DNA of 64,000 nucleotides from Bacteriovoracaceae bacterium UBA4096 (GCA_002381945.1 DFXY01000004.1:25626-89625), one strand, 5' to 3'. Positions 18,122 through 27,552 are shown, counted from the first letter of the stretch. A program made the numbers and translations. Notes: generated by a model not told the origin, from the sequence alone.

Positions 18122-18478
18122 TTAAATAGTTAGTGAAGACGTGGGAGGCGGTATATCTAACAGGTGAAGTGGCATTATTCTTTGGATATAAAAAGAATTA
18201 TAGCTAAGAAGAATTAATGAAGATTTATTGGCATGAATGAGTAATGATGAAAGAAAAAATGCAGTAAAAAAACTCTCATCAAGAGAATCATCAATGGAAT
18301 ATACAGTATCTGTTTCAGGGGTCTCTTCCAGCGTGTATACGCCGCTCTCCGAAAGTGAAAAACTATTTTTCTGATAGGAGATATTGAAACTAGTCAGAAT
18401 GCATAATAAAGCGACAAAGGACATAACAGTCCCTGTTATCTCCCTACAGAATGGATTCTTTCTAGTGGCAAAAGACAT
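18122..18478 (-). CDS. Possible small membrane or exported protein
   Basis: A 118-residue frame with one hydrophobic N-terminal segment (about 14-36) and a second at about 70-82, ending in a proline-rich LLDIPPPTSS tail. It lies 54 bp upstream of the SulP gene on the same strand and could be its operon partner or leader gene. No RBS of note precedes the ATG, and I recognise no family. It is listed because the stretch would otherwise be an unusually long gap of about 690 bases. Confidence 0.4.
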   Translation of the reverse strand: MSFATRKNPFCREITGTVMSFVALLCILTSFNISYQKNSFSLSESGVYTLEETPETDTVYSIDDSLDESFFTAFFLSSLLIHANKSSLILLSYNSFYIQRIMPLHLLDIPPPTSSLTI

Positions 18479-18756
18479 GGCCGTATTCCAATGTTATAGG
18501 ACACATCATAACAAACTTTCATTGATTTTCATCAGTAATTATAAGATTTCTTAAATTAAAAAAGCTTCATCTTTTAAAGGTGGCCTTGGGAATACGAATT
18601 GTAAAAGCCGCGCTTTATTAGCCGAGTTCTTAACAATGTCTTAGTACGCTTCGGTTAGATAATTATGATTAATGTTCTCAATCAAGTATTTAATCTTAAG
18701 AAAGCTTTAAGCGTTAAGTTTCTCATTCCTTTATTACTATATGTAGTGAGGAAAAA

Positions 18757-19131
18757 ATGATGGATCAATCAAAAGCCAAAATCCTTATCGTTGATGATCA
18801 AATTGATTTAACAATGCTTATCAAAGAAGAACTTGAAGAAAAAAATTATCAAGTCTTAACCGCAGGCAATGGACAGGAAGCTTTGGATATCATTGCTCAT
18901 GAAGGTCTCCCTCAGCTCATTCTGCTCGATATGAATATGCCCGTGATGAATGGCTGGACTTTTTCTCAAAAGTTCACTGACATTTATGGTCGCGCCTGCC
19001 CGATAGTCATCATGACTGCAGCAGATGATTCACCTACCAGGGCGATGGAAATTGGAGCTGATTCGTATTTAGGAAAACCTTTTGAATTTGAGACATTGAA
19101 TAAAACAGTGGAAAGCATGCTACCCCAATAA
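18757..19131 (+). CDS. Stand-alone response regulator receiver (CheY-like)
   Basis: A 124-residue receiver domain with no output domain. The phosphorylation pocket shows the acidic pair in VDDQ (14-15), a phospho-accepting Asp in LLDMNMP near 58, a Thr in IMTAAD near 86 and Lys in GKPFE near 108. A GTGAGG RBS precedes the ATG. It ends 10 bp before the GH15 gene and is probably co-transcribed with it. It could act as a phosphorelay intermediate or protein-protein switch; its kinase is not adjacent, though orphan kinases occur elsewhere in the window. Confidence 0.93.
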   Translation: MMDQSKAKILIVDDQIDLTMLIKEELEEKNYQVLTAGNGQEALDIIAHEGLPQLILLDMNMPVMNGWTFSQKFTDIYGRACPIVIMTAADDSPTRAMEIGADSYLGKPFEFETLNKTVESMLPQ

Positions 19132-19141
19132 AGGCATAATA

Positions 19142-20929
19142 ATGGATAAACTAAAGAATGATTACAAGATGGGACTTATTGGAAATTGTAATTATTCGGC
19201 CTTAATTAATAGTGAAGCAAGTATCGTTTGGATGTGCTGGCCCCATTTTGATGATAATTCAATCTTCGGGGCTTTGTTGGATGAAAATGAAGGCGGAGAA
19301 TTTTCTATCATTCCTAAAGGTGAATCGAACCATTTTGAACAAACCTATGTTGAGAATACAAATGTTTTGCAAACAGATGTCACATGCGGTGACTGTATGT
19401 TTCGCATTACGGATTTTGCTCCCAGATTTGAGCAACATGATCGTTTTAATAAACCTCTCATGCTAATGAGAAAAATTGAACCTCTGAGAGGCACTCCTCA
19501 AATTAAAGTCATCTGCTCTCCCAGGGGTGATTACGGTAAACGAAAACCAACTGTACATTTTGGGAGTAATCATGTTCATTACAGCGGAATTGGCGAACCC
19601 ATCAGATTAACCAGTGACATTCCTCTCAGCTATATTGAAAAAGAAAAATTCTTTGTACTCGATGAAGTCAAATACCTGGTATTAACCTGGGGTATGTCCT
19701 TTGACGATCCCATTAAAATTACCGTGGAATCTTACCTTTATCGGACCATTAATTACTGGCAACGATGGGCCAGCCAATGTTCCATCAGTCGTCTTTATCA
19801 AAAGCCAGTACTAAGGTCAGCTCTGGCGCTTAAGCTTCATCAATATGAAGACACGGGGGCCATCATTGCATCAACTACCGCAAGTTTACCAGAGTCACCA
19901 GGCTCCGGTCGAACATGGGATTACCGCTACTGTTGGTTAAGAGATACTTACTATACTCTCAATGCCCTCAATCGCATGAGTCGTTTTGATGAAATGAAAA
20001 AATTTGCTCAATATATTATCAATATTGCGGAAGAGGAAGTCGGCCGTTTCTCTCCGGTTTATACTATTTCCGGAGATCCTGTTCCACCTGAAATCATCGT
20101 GGACCTTAAAGGTTACCGAGGTAACGGTCCAGTGCGAATTGGCAATCTGGCTTCCCGACAAATTCAAAACGATATTTATGGACAAGTTTTATTGGCGCAG
20201 TTTCCTCTGTATGTTGATGAGAGATTTCCCGGTCATCTGGGACCTTCTTCTTATAATCTTGTCCGTAAAACTTTAGGTTATATAGATAAGAGAATGAATG
20301 AGCCTGATGCAACTCTCTGGGAGTATCGGAACATGCAGGAAAGACATTGTTACACTTATCTCTTTCACTGGGCAGGAAGTAAGGCGGCCGCCAAGATCGC
20401 AGAGAAATTAGGTGATAAGGACCTCTACTACATGGCCATGGCGTTGTCCTCGCGCTCACGAAATTATATTGAGTCCTGTTATGATCCTAAATTAGGAACC
20501 TATCTTCCCTCCCAGGGAAATCATTATGCAGATGCTAGCCTGCTTCATTTGATAACCTTGGGTTTTCTGGCCCCGAGAAGCCAGCGAGCAAAAAAACATC
20601 TTGAGTTCATTGAAAAGGCCCTCCTGACTCCCGGAGGCAGCATGTATCGGTATGATCGCCCTGATGATTTTGGACGTCCTGAAGTGACCTTTGCCGTTTG
20701 TACTTTCTGGTATGTGGAGGCCCTGGCCTGTTCAGGATACATTGATGAAGCATTTAGAATTTTTGAAAAGATGCTGGATTATTCAAACCATTTAGGTCTT
20801 TTCAGCGAAGATATTCATGAGGCTACCAAAAGCCCTTGGGGTAACTTTCCACAGACTTATACCCATGTGGGCCTGATCAATGCAGCTTTCAAACTCTCTC
20901 AAACCTTTGATTATCCTGAGTTTTTCTAA
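19142..20929 (+). CDS. GH15 family glucoamylase/trehalase-like hydrolase
   Basis: A 595-residue cytosolic glycoside hydrolase. Residues about 1-200 form the N-terminal beta domain typical of bacterial GH15 (it begins GLIGNCNYSALI). The rest is the (alpha/alpha)6 barrel with SGRTWDYRYCWLRD near residue 258, catalytic-base candidate Glu394 in LWEYRN, and Glu556 in LFSED followed by GNFPQTYTHVGLI. Related enzymes act on trehalose, maltose or alpha-1,4 glucans; the exact substrate cannot be decided here. No signal peptide is present. It follows the receiver gene by 10 bp, which suggests a role in stress or reserve carbohydrate turnover. Confidence 0.93.
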   Translation: MDKLKNDYKMGLIGNCNYSALINSEASIVWMCWPHFDDNSIFGALLDENEGGEFSIIPKGESNHFEQTYVENTNVLQTDVTCGDCMFRITDFAPRFEQHDRFNKPLMLMRKIEPLRGTPQIKVICSPRGDYGKRKPTVHFGSNHVHYSGIGEPIRLTSDIPLSYIEKEKFFVLDEVKYLVLTWGMSFDDPIKITVESYLYRTINYWQRWASQCSISRLYQKPVLRSALALKLHQYEDTGAIIASTTASLPESPGSGRTWDYRYCWLRDTYYTLNALNRMSRFDEMKKFAQYIINIAEEEVGRFSPVYTISGDPVPPEIIVDLKGYRGNGPVRIGNLASRQIQNDIYGQVLLAQFPLYVDERFPGHLGPSSYNLVRKTLGYIDKRMNEPDATLWEYRNMQERHCYTYLFHWAGSKAAAKIAEKLGDKDLYYMAMALSSRSRNYIESCYDPKLGTYLPSQGNHYADASLLHLITLGFLAPRSQRAKKHLEFIEKALLTPGGSMYRYDRPDDFGRPEVTFAVCTFWYVEALACSGYIDEAFRIFEKMLDYSNHLGLFSEDIHEATKSPWGNFPQTYTHVGLINAAFKLSQTFDYPEFF

Positions 20930-20930
20930 G

Positions 20931-20949
20931 CGATAGATAATCTCTATCG
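20931..20949 (+). other. Hairpin after the GH15 gene
   Basis: CGATAGA and TCTATCG flank a 5-nt loop directly after the GH15 stop. The 7-bp stem has no U-tract, so it is at best a weak terminator or an mRNA-stabilising hairpin. Confidence 0.4.
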
Positions 20950-21037
20950 GATCATCGAAATCAAATATTGGATGAAAAATGCCAGATGCACGAAGATGCA
21001 TGAGTGAACATTTTCCAATAAATCGAAGGAGGATCGA

Positions 21038-21604
21038 ATGAACACATTGATCAATACTAAAGTTCCCGCTTTTAAGGCCCAAGCTTATCACAATTCCGAT
21101 TTCAAAACAGTTACCAATAAAGATCTGGAAGGGAAATGGGCCATCTTCTTTTTCTATCCGGCCGACTTTACATTCGTCTGCCCAACAGAATTGGTAGACA
21201 TGGCCGAGAAATACGAAGAGTTCAAAAAGATGGGAGTTGAAGTTTATTCAGTCAGTACTGATACTCATTTCTCCCATAAGGCCTGGCATGACACCTCTGA
21301 ATCAATCAAAAAAATTAACTATCCAATGCTAGCAGATCCAACAGGTGCTCTTTCACGGGCCTTAGGTGTCTACATTGAAGAAGAAGGTCTAGCTTATCGC
21401 GGAACATTCCTGGTAGATCCGGATGGTTTAATCAAACTCTCCGAAGTGCAAGACAATGGAATAGGCCGTAATGCTGAAGAACTGATGAGAAAAGTTAAGG
21501 CCGCTCAGTTTATCCGTAATCACCCAAATGAAGTGTGTCCGGCAAAATGGAAACCAGGTGCTGAAACTCTTAAACCTGGTCTGGATCTCGTTGGTAAAAT
21601 CTAA
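21038..21604 (+). CDS. ahpC: Alkyl hydroperoxide reductase peroxiredoxin AhpC
   Basis: A 188-residue typical 2-Cys peroxiredoxin. The peroxidatic Cys48 is in FTFVCPTEL and the resolving Cys167 is in EVCPAKW, at positions almost identical to E. coli AhpC (47 and 166). It reduces H2O2, organic peroxides and peroxynitrite in the cytosol and is re-reduced by AhpF, encoded 22 bp downstream. A strong RBS (AAGGAGG) lies just before the ATG. The 108-bp upstream region presumably holds a peroxide-responsive promoter, but I could not identify an OxyR or PerR box with confidence. Confidence 0.97.
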   Translation: MNTLINTKVPAFKAQAYHNSDFKTVTNKDLEGKWAIFFFYPADFTFVCPTELVDMAEKYEEFKKMGVEVYSVSTDTHFSHKAWHDTSESIKKINYPMLADPTGALSRALGVYIEEEGLAYRGTFLVDPDGLIKLSEVQDNGIGRNAEELMRKVKAAQFIRNHPNEVCPAKWKPGAETLKPGLDLVGKI

Positions 21605-21626
21605 GTAGCTCTCTAGTGAGGTAATT

Positions 21627-23180
21627 ATGTTAGACAGTAATATTTTAGAACAACTTAAAAGTGTGTATAAAGCTCTCGAAAACGAAGTCACCCTGGTTCT
21701 TGCCCGGTCTAATCACGAGAAACAAGATGAACTCGTGGAACTAGTAAGAGGTATAGCTTCCACTTCGGAAAAGATTAAGCTTTTTGAGTCGGATATCAGT
21801 TCACCGATTCCGAATCTTTCTCTTGAATATAAAGGGAAGGCCACCGGCATCACTTTTTCGGGAGTTCCTGGCGGACATGAATTTACCTCACTTATCCTTG
21901 CTATTCTGAATGCAGACGGAAAAGGCAAGTTGCCTGATGAATCAATCCTGAGTCGTGTAAAACGACTTAAGGGTTCGATAGATCTTAAAACCTATATTTC
22001 TTTAAGCTGTGAAAATTGTCCTGAAGTCGTTCAGGCCTTAAACATCATGGCCCTTCATCATCCTGACTTCAAACACACAATGATTGACGGTGGACTAGTT
22101 CAGGATGAAGTCCAGGAGCTAGGCATCCAGGGTGTTCCAAGTGTTGTAAGTGGAAACAAGCTTATCAGCTCAGGAAAGATTGGACTCGTTGATCTCATTG
22201 CAAAACTTGAAAAAGAATTTGGAATAGATGAAAAGGCCCAATCCCAACCCACAAACCTGGATCTTGGACAGTTTGATGTAGTGGTGGTTGGAGCTGGCCC
22301 CGGAGGCGCTTCGGCCGCCATCTACTCTGCCCGCAAAGGTTTAAAAACGGCCATCATTGCAGAAAAGATTGGTGGTCAGGTTCAGGATACCAAAGGTATC
22401 GAAAACCTCATTTCAGTTAAATATACCGAGGGTCCCCAACTTGCCGCTCAATTGGCCGCTCACTTAAGTGATTATCCCATAAAGTTCTTAGAGCACCGCC
22501 GGGTTAAGTCAGTTGGAAATGGTGATCTTAAAAAGATTGAGCTCGAAAGTGGAGAATACCTCGAAACGAAATCCCTGATTGTAGCGACAGGTGCCAAATG
22601 GAGAGAGTTGGGAATTCCAGGAGAAAAAGAATACCTCGGTCGCGGAGTTGCCTTTTGTCCCCATTGTGACGGCCCTTATTTTAAAGGGAAAGATATCGCT
22701 GTGATTGGAGGAGGAAATTCAGGCGTAGAAGCTGCCATTGACCTCGCTGGCATAGTTAAATCCGTAACAGTATTTGAATTCATGCCAACTCTTAAGGCCG
22801 ATAAAGTACTGGTAGATAAATTAGAATCCCTAACTAATGTTACCGTTCTAAAAAATGCCCGTACTAACCGAGTCATTGGGGATAATGGTAAAGTTGTGGC
22901 ATTGGAATACGAAGACCGAAACACCGGTGAACTAACAAGCCTGGAATTAGAAGGTATTTTCGTCCAAATCGGTCTGGTACCTAACTCGGCCTTCATTAAA
23001 GACGTCGTAGGAACCAATAAGTCTGGAGAAATCATCATCGATGAAAAATGTCGAACCAATGTGGCCGGAATTTATGCTGCGGGTGATGTAACAACCGTGC
23101 CTTATAAGCAAATTATCATCGCTATGGGGGAAGGTGCCAAGGCCGGGCTGGCCTCATTTGAAGATATTATGCTTAAGTAA
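21627..23180 (+). CDS. ahpF: Alkyl hydroperoxide reductase subunit F
   Basis: A 517-residue flavoprotein disulfide reductase. The N-terminal double thioredoxin-fold domain has CENC at 128-131, followed by a linker and an FAD-binding GAGPGG at 222-227. The NADH-binding segment is IGGGNSG, and the second redox pair CPHC is at 344-347 (E. coli 345/348). Electrons pass from NAD(P)H through FAD and CPHC to CENC and then to AhpC. It is co-transcribed with ahpC and has the usual length for the family. Nothing is missing among the redox residues. Confidence 0.97.
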   Translation: MLDSNILEQLKSVYKALENEVTLVLARSNHEKQDELVELVRGIASTSEKIKLFESDISSPIPNLSLEYKGKATGITFSGVPGGHEFTSLILAILNADGKGKLPDESILSRVKRLKGSIDLKTYISLSCENCPEVVQALNIMALHHPDFKHTMIDGGLVQDEVQELGIQGVPSVVSGNKLISSGKIGLVDLIAKLEKEFGIDEKAQSQPTNLDLGQFDVVVVGAGPGGASAAIYSARKGLKTAIIAEKIGGQVQDTKGIENLISVKYTEGPQLAAQLAAHLSDYPIKFLEHRRVKSVGNGDLKKIELESGEYLETKSLIVATGAKWRELGIPGEKEYLGRGVAFCPHCDGPYFKGKDIAVIGGGNSGVEAAIDLAGIVKSVTVFEFMPTLKADKVLVDKLESLTNVTVLKNARTNRVIGDNGKVVALEYEDRNTGELTSLELEGIFVQIGLVPNSAFIKDVVGTNKSGEIIIDEKCRTNVAGIYAAGDVTTVPYKQIIIAMGEGAKAGLASFEDIMLK

Positions 23181-23246
23181 AAGTTCCCTGGTGGTGAAAA
23201 TGGGCGATTTTTGCTAGACTGTGAAAAATTGGAATGGAGAAAACCA

Positions 23247-23633
23247 GTGAAAAGCTTAAAAGAACAACTGCTTCAGGCCGGCCTTAAACCTACTCAAACG
23301 CCCAAGGCCCCAAATGAAAGAGAGCAGATTAAAAAGAAACAAGTAACTGAAGCAATTATTCATCAGGAACAACGTAACTTCTGCGAAGAATGTCAGCAGG
23401 TGCGCCCTGACGTTGAGCTATATTATCATCATAATCCAACCACCGAAGCAGAATGGATTTGCGTTAAGTGCGCAGATCAGCTAAAAATTGCCGACAGTTG
23501 CCGCCAGACTGCCCAAAGTGACACATCTATCAAAAAAATGTTTCGCAGAGAGCATGGTGCAACCAGAAGCCCTTCTGAGATCAAAGTTCAAAAGAGTGAT
23601 AAACCTCGGGGCCCAGTTAACGGTAATCGTTAA
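23247..23633 (+). CDS. Small zinc-ribbon protein
   Basis: I choose the GTG at 23247, preceded by GGAGA at 7 bp, over the ATG at 23211, which has no RBS. The resulting 128-residue protein starts SLKEQLLQAGL, a segment resembling the N-terminus of DUF2058 (YaiL-like) proteins. It has two Cys pairs (CEECQQ and CVKC) about 30 residues apart, likely a zinc ribbon. The C-terminus is basic. A nucleic-acid-binding or regulatory role is plausible, but no function is established from the sequence. Confidence 0.7.
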   Translation: MKSLKEQLLQAGLKPTQTPKAPNEREQIKKKQVTEAIIHQEQRNFCEECQQVRPDVELYYHHNPTTEAEWICVKCADQLKIADSCRQTAQSDTSIKKMFRREHGATRSPSEIKVQKSDKPRGPVNGNR

Positions 23634-23731
23634 CTGGTCTTCGACTCAATCCTTAAAAAGCCGGACTTAACTTTCTAAATTCATCAGTGATATAGACAAT
23701 GCTCTTTGAAGATCAACTTGAGGAGTATTTT

Positions 23732-24202
23732 ATGAAAACACTGATTCTCGCCTTTTTGGTCCTTAGTGTATCAATCGTTCACGCGGCAGAAGTTACTGTT
23801 CTGGAAGCCGAGGTTCCCAGACTTGAGTCTTTTAATACGATGGTGGACTCCCGCTTTCAAATGAATCAAAGTACTGGTGAAGGCTTTGTCCGGGTCACAG
23901 TCACTGAAAATCGCCCACATTGGGGCGGAGGTCACTACGATCAGTGGGGTCGACATTTCCCTCACCGGACAGAAATTCCTGTGTTAGTTTTTCAAGACAC
24001 GGTTAAAGTTGATGGTCTTATGCTCATGAATGATGAAGTAGTTTACCATGGAGCTGAGGGTGATGTGGTTTGTGGGAAAATGGGTTTAAGCCGTATTTTC
24101 AAAAGACCTACGATCTACTTAAATGGTAACTGCAAGCTTACCGGACGTCTCTCTGGTCCTTCATACCATAAGAAAGTGATTGTTACTCTTAAAACCAAAT
24201 AA
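23732..24202 (+). CDS. Exported protein of unknown function
   Basis: I start at 23732, where AGGAG lies 6 bp before the ATG; the frame extends upstream to 23699 without a signal. The 156-residue product has a signal peptide ending VHA and a mature domain with a His/Trp-rich stretch (PHWGGGHYDQWGRHF) and two cysteines (VVCGKM and NGNCKL). The pattern suggests a beta-rich periplasmic protein, and the histidines might bind metal. No family is recognised. A strong terminator follows, so it is probably transcribed alone. Confidence 0.75.
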   Translation: MKTLILAFLVLSVSIVHAAEVTVLEAEVPRLESFNTMVDSRFQMNQSTGEGFVRVTVTENRPHWGGGHYDQWGRHFPHRTEIPVLVFQDTVKVDGLMLMNDEVVYHGAEGDVVCGKMGLSRIFKRPTIYLNGNCKLTGRLSGPSYHKKVIVTLKTK

Positions 24203-24210
24203 GAAAAACA

Positions 24211-24230
24211 GGCCACCTTAGGGTGGCCTT
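24211..24230 (+). terminator. Rho-independent terminator
   Basis: GGCCACC-TTAG-GGTGGCC is a 7-bp stem followed by TTTAAAATT, 8 bp after the upstream stop. It ends about 10 bp before the ABC ATPase start. Confidence 0.8.
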
Positions 24231-24239
24231 TAAAATTAT

Positions 24240-25160
24240 ATGGAAAAAGAAGTCATCTCGGTTCAATCCCTGAATAAAACCTATGCTTCAGGTTTTAGGG
24301 CCCTCAATGATATTCATCTTAACATCAACAAGGGCGAGATCTTCGCCCTATTGGGTCCAAACGGGGCAGGGAAAACCACCTTAATCAATATCATCTGTGG
24401 AATTGTTAACGCGACTTCAGGCAATGTGAAGGCCTTCGGATATGATATAAAAAAAGAATATCGTTCTGCCCGTTCTTTAATTGGTTTAGTTCCCCAGGAA
24501 CTTACAACAGACATGTTTGAAAAAGTCTGGGATACCGTTAAGTTCAGTCGCAACCTTTTTGGGAAACCAAATGACGATGCACTTATTGAAAAAATTCTTA
24601 AAGATCTCTCTCTCTGGGATAAACGAAACAGTCGAATCATGACTCTCTCTGGTGGCATGAAACGCAGAGTAATGATGGCCAAGGCCCTCTCTCATCAACC
24701 TGATATTCTTTTTCTGGATGAACCCTCTGCCGGAGTGGATGTAGAGCTTAGAAGAGATATGTGGAACTTGGTACGGCAATTACGGAAAACCGGAGTGACT
24801 ATTATCCTTACCACTCATTACATAGAAGAAGCACAGGAAATGGCAGACCGAATTGGTGTAATCAATGAAGGGAAAATCATTTTAGTAGAAGAAAAAACCA
24901 AACTCATGAAAAAGCTCGGAAAACGTCAGCTCATCCTGACTCTGCAAAGACCCCTTCACATTGATTTGGAAGACGCGCCCTTGAATATTTCAGAAGATCG
25001 TCTGGAACTAACTTATTCCTTTGATTCTAGTGCCGAGGAAACCGGAATCGCTCCCTTATTAAAACGTTTAAATGATCAGGGTATTGAATTAAAAGATCTC
25101 AGAACCAAAGAAAGTTCGCTGGAAGAAATTTTCGTTAAGCTTGTGGGAAGACACTCATGA
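24240..25160 (+). CDS. ABC exporter ATP-binding subunit (YadG-like)
   Basis: A 306-residue ATPase with Walker A GPNGAGKTT near residue 40, Q-loop VPQE, signature LSGGMKRR, Walker B ILFLDEPSAGVD and an H-loop in TTHYIEEAQ. The match to E. coli YadG extends along the whole chain, including GVDVELRRDMW. It forms an ABC-2 exporter with the permease that overlaps its 3' end (ATGA). The substrate is unknown; related exporters handle lipids, polysaccharides or drugs. Oddly, the ATG lies just past the terminator hairpin of the upstream gene and has no obvious RBS. Confidence 0.92.
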   Translation: MEKEVISVQSLNKTYASGFRALNDIHLNINKGEIFALLGPNGAGKTTLINIICGIVNATSGNVKAFGYDIKKEYRSARSLIGLVPQELTTDMFEKVWDTVKFSRNLFGKPNDDALIEKILKDLSLWDKRNSRIMTLSGGMKRRVMMAKALSHQPDILFLDEPSAGVDVELRRDMWNLVRQLRKTGVTIILTTHYIEEAQEMADRIGVINEGKIILVEEKTKLMKKLGKRQLILTLQRPLHIDLEDAPLNISEDRLELTYSFDSSAEETGIAPLLKRLNDQGIELKDLRTKESSLEEIFVKLVGRHS

Positions 25161-25918
25161 ATATTTATAGCGTTCGTGCGCTTTATTTTTATGAAATGGC
25201 CCGGTTTTTCCGAACGCTTTTTCAAAGTATTGCCTCTCCGGTTATTTCGACCTCTCTGTATTTTATTGTATTTGGCTCGGCAGTGGCTTCACGGATGGGT
25301 GAGATTGATGGCATCTCTTACGGCGCCTTCATTGTTCCCGGTCTGGTCATGCTCTCCATTTTGACTGAAAGTATTTCAAATGCTTCATTTGGCATTTATA
25401 TGCCACGTTTTTCGGGGACCATTTATGAAATACTTTCCGCTCCCATATCGGCCTTTGAAACCGTGCTAGGTTATGTTGGTGCGGCCGCTACCAAGTCTGT
25501 TCTTTTGGGAGCAGTCATCCTTTTAACAGCAAGACTTTTTGTAGACTATCGCATCGAGCATCCTGTTTGGATGATATCATTCCTGGTCCTGACTTCGGTG
25601 ACTTTCTCTCTTCTGGGTTTTATCATCGGCGTTTGGGCCGACGGTTTTGAAAAACTACAAGTGGTTCCGCTGTTAATCATTACACCACTGACTTTTTTGG
25701 GCGGAAGTTTTTATTCCATTCACATGCTTCCCCCTTTCTGGAGGAAAGTGACTCTTTTCAATCCAGTTGTATATTTAGTAAGTGGATTTCGCTGGAGTTT
25801 TTACGGAGTCTCGGATGTGGGGGTAGAGCACAGTCTCGCTATGACCGCACTCTTCCTTTTCATTTGCTTAGTTGTGGTATGGATGATTTTCAAGACAGGC
25901 CATAAAATTAAATCCTAA
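25157..25918 (+). CDS. ABC-2 type permease (YadH-like)
   Basis: A 253-residue integral membrane protein with six predicted helices, of the ABC-2 permease family. Typical features include YGAFIVPGLVMLSILTES and GGSFYSIHMLPPFWRK, as in E. coli YadH. It overlaps the ATPase gene by 4 bp and so is stoichiometrically co-expressed. Together they form an inner-membrane exporter of unknown substrate. Its 3' end overlaps the convergent hemerythrin gene by 4 bp. Confidence 0.9.
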   Translation: MNIYSVRALYFYEMARFFRTLFQSIASPVISTSLYFIVFGSAVASRMGEIDGISYGAFIVPGLVMLSILTESISNASFGIYMPRFSGTIYEILSAPISAFETVLGYVGAAATKSVLLGAVILLTARLFVDYRIEHPVWMISFLVLTSVTFSLLGFIIGVWADGFEKLQVVPLLIITPLTFLGGSFYSIHMLPPFWRKVTLFNPVVYLVSGFRWSFYGVSDVGVEHSLAMTALFLFICLVVVWMIFKTGHKIKS

Positions 25919-26334
25919 TCATTCATTGCATCCACCAAAGGGTAAAAGTCCCTATTTTCTCTGCCAATCCTTTCTCCTAAAACCTTAAACAATTCTTTGG
26001 TTTCATAAATAAAATCATCTGGATTATTTTTAATAATTTTAACAGAGTGATATTTATCCAAATATCCTTCGAGCACGCCTTGAATTCCACTCATCTCATC
26101 CATGAATTGTTTTGCAGTTGTACTAACAGTAGAGTTAGTGCTGGCCAGAAGCGAAGGATAGAGGGCCCTATCCTCAAAGGCCAGGTGAATTCTGACAGCA
26201 CCGGCAAGTATTGTTAAAAGCTTTCTAATAACGGCAGGGTTTGATTGCACTTCTTCGACTGTAAGATATTTTTGTATGTTGCCCACGACATTAAGTAATT
26301 CATCATGATGCTTGCGATAACGATCAGTTTTCAT
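25915..26334 (-). CDS. Hemerythrin-like HHE-domain protein
   Basis: A 139-residue helical protein with HHDEL (9-13), HLAFEDRALYP near residue 65 and a C-terminal ENRDFYP, the residues expected of a HHE di-iron site. The family binds O2, NO or iron in the cytosol and is frequent in oxygen- and NO-stress regions. It stands alone on the minus strand, convergent with the ABC permease and divergent from the chemoreceptor. The link to oxygen sensing by the neighbouring chemoreceptors is contextual only. Confidence 0.85.
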   Translation of the reverse strand: MKTDRYRKHHDELLNVVGNIQKYLTVEEVQSNPAVIRKLLTILAGAVRIHLAFEDRALYPSLLASTNSTVSTTAKQFMDEMSGIQGVLEGYLDKYHSVKIIKNNPDDFIYETKELFKVLGERIGRENRDFYPLVDAMND

Positions 26335-26442
26335 AGAAGCTCCTTGTATAATTCTTATCGGAAGCTATTGATATATCTTAAATATGGCAATTATTCGAAA
26401 ATCTCTATTGATTGAAATCCTAAACCGGACGAATAGAAAGAT

Positions 26443-27546
26443 ATGAAAAACATTAGCTTAAAAAATAAACTCATCATTTTATTCATTTCAACCTTCTTGC
26501 TTACTCTTAGTTTTTTAGGACTATTGACCTATCAAATCGATTTGAAGGTTAATCCTTATATCTACGCCTACCTTGGTCTGGGCCTCATTAGTTATTGCCT
26601 GATCGGAGCGATCACCTTTAAGACCGTCTTTAAAGTTCTTAATCATCTGGAAACAATAGAGAGTAATATTAAAAAAAATGCTTCACGTTTCAAACAAAAC
26701 TCTGAAGATTCTGCCTTTGAAACCAAGATGACCAAATTCAGTCTCATGGATACAACCATAATGACTATTGAACAAATGAAGGCCTCCATTGATAAAAATA
26801 CTGAAACATCAGAAAGAATGACTGAGGCAGTAGAAGTTAGTCACTACACGGCCAATAAGGGAAAAGAAGTTGTTTTGGATATGTTGGAAGCAGTTAACCA
26901 GATTTACATGAGTAATGAAAAGATGGTCAAGGCCATTGAAAACAGTAATCATCGCATATCTGAAGTGGTTCAAGTCATCTCGGAAATAGATACAAAGACA
27001 AAAGTCATTAACGATATTGTTTTTCAAACTAAGCTTTTATCTTTTAATGCATCCGTTGAGGCGGCCCGTGCAGGCGAACATGGCAAGGGTTTTTCCGTTG
27101 TTGCTGAAGAGATTGGTAAGCTTGCGGCCATGAGTGGAAGCTCGGCCCTGGAAATTTCAGTCATGCTGGCAGAGAATATAGAGAAAGTTAACGTGATCGT
27201 TAAAGAAACCAACGAAAGCATTAAAGAGCTGGTTAGTGCAGGTAAAGAGAAAGTAGAAATTGGTAAAATCACGGCAACCGAATCAGATATTGTTTTAGAT
27301 GAAGTTGTAAGAAATATTTCCAAAGCTACTCATTGGATAAACGAGATTATGAATTCTAACCTTGACCAGGAAAAAAAGATCCTGGAGATTGGTCAAAATA
27401 TGACTGAATTAAGAAGTGAAAATCAAATGAATAAAAGTTTCATCGAAAAATCACAAAAAGAATCGGCCGATATTGTTGGCCAAGCGAGAGATTTCTTCCT
27501 GACCACTGATGAGTTGTTAAAAACATTCGATCGTAAGGTCACCTGA
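26443..27546 (+). CDS. Methyl-accepting chemotaxis protein with minimal periplasmic part
   Basis: A 367-residue receptor. Two hydrophobic segments (about 8-28 and 36-58) are separated by only about ten residues, so there is no periplasmic ligand domain. The cytosolic part is a long coiled coil with the signalling tip FNASVEAARAGEHGKGF near residue 200. It has no recognisable HAMP or PAS domain. Input may come from a membrane or energy signal or from a partner protein. It ends 6 bp from the convergent second chemoreceptor. Confidence 0.9.
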   Translation: MKNISLKNKLIILFISTFLLTLSFLGLLTYQIDLKVNPYIYAYLGLGLISYCLIGAITFKTVFKVLNHLETIESNIKKNASRFKQNSEDSAFETKMTKFSLMDTTIMTIEQMKASIDKNTETSERMTEAVEVSHYTANKGKEVVLDMLEAVNQIYMSNEKMVKAIENSNHRISEVVQVISEIDTKTKVINDIVFQTKLLSFNASVEAARAGEHGKGFSVVAEEIGKLAAMSGSSALEISVMLAENIEKVNVIVKETNESIKELVSAGKEKVEIGKITATESDIVLDEVVRNISKATHWINEIMNSNLDQEKKILEIGQNMTELRSENQMNKSFIEKSQKESADIVGQARDFFLTTDELLKTFDRKVT

Positions 27547-27552
27547 TTCAAT

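Noticed and set aside
20930..21037. OxyR or PerR site upstream of ahpC
   Set aside because: No convincing match was found by eye; only small hairpins are visible.
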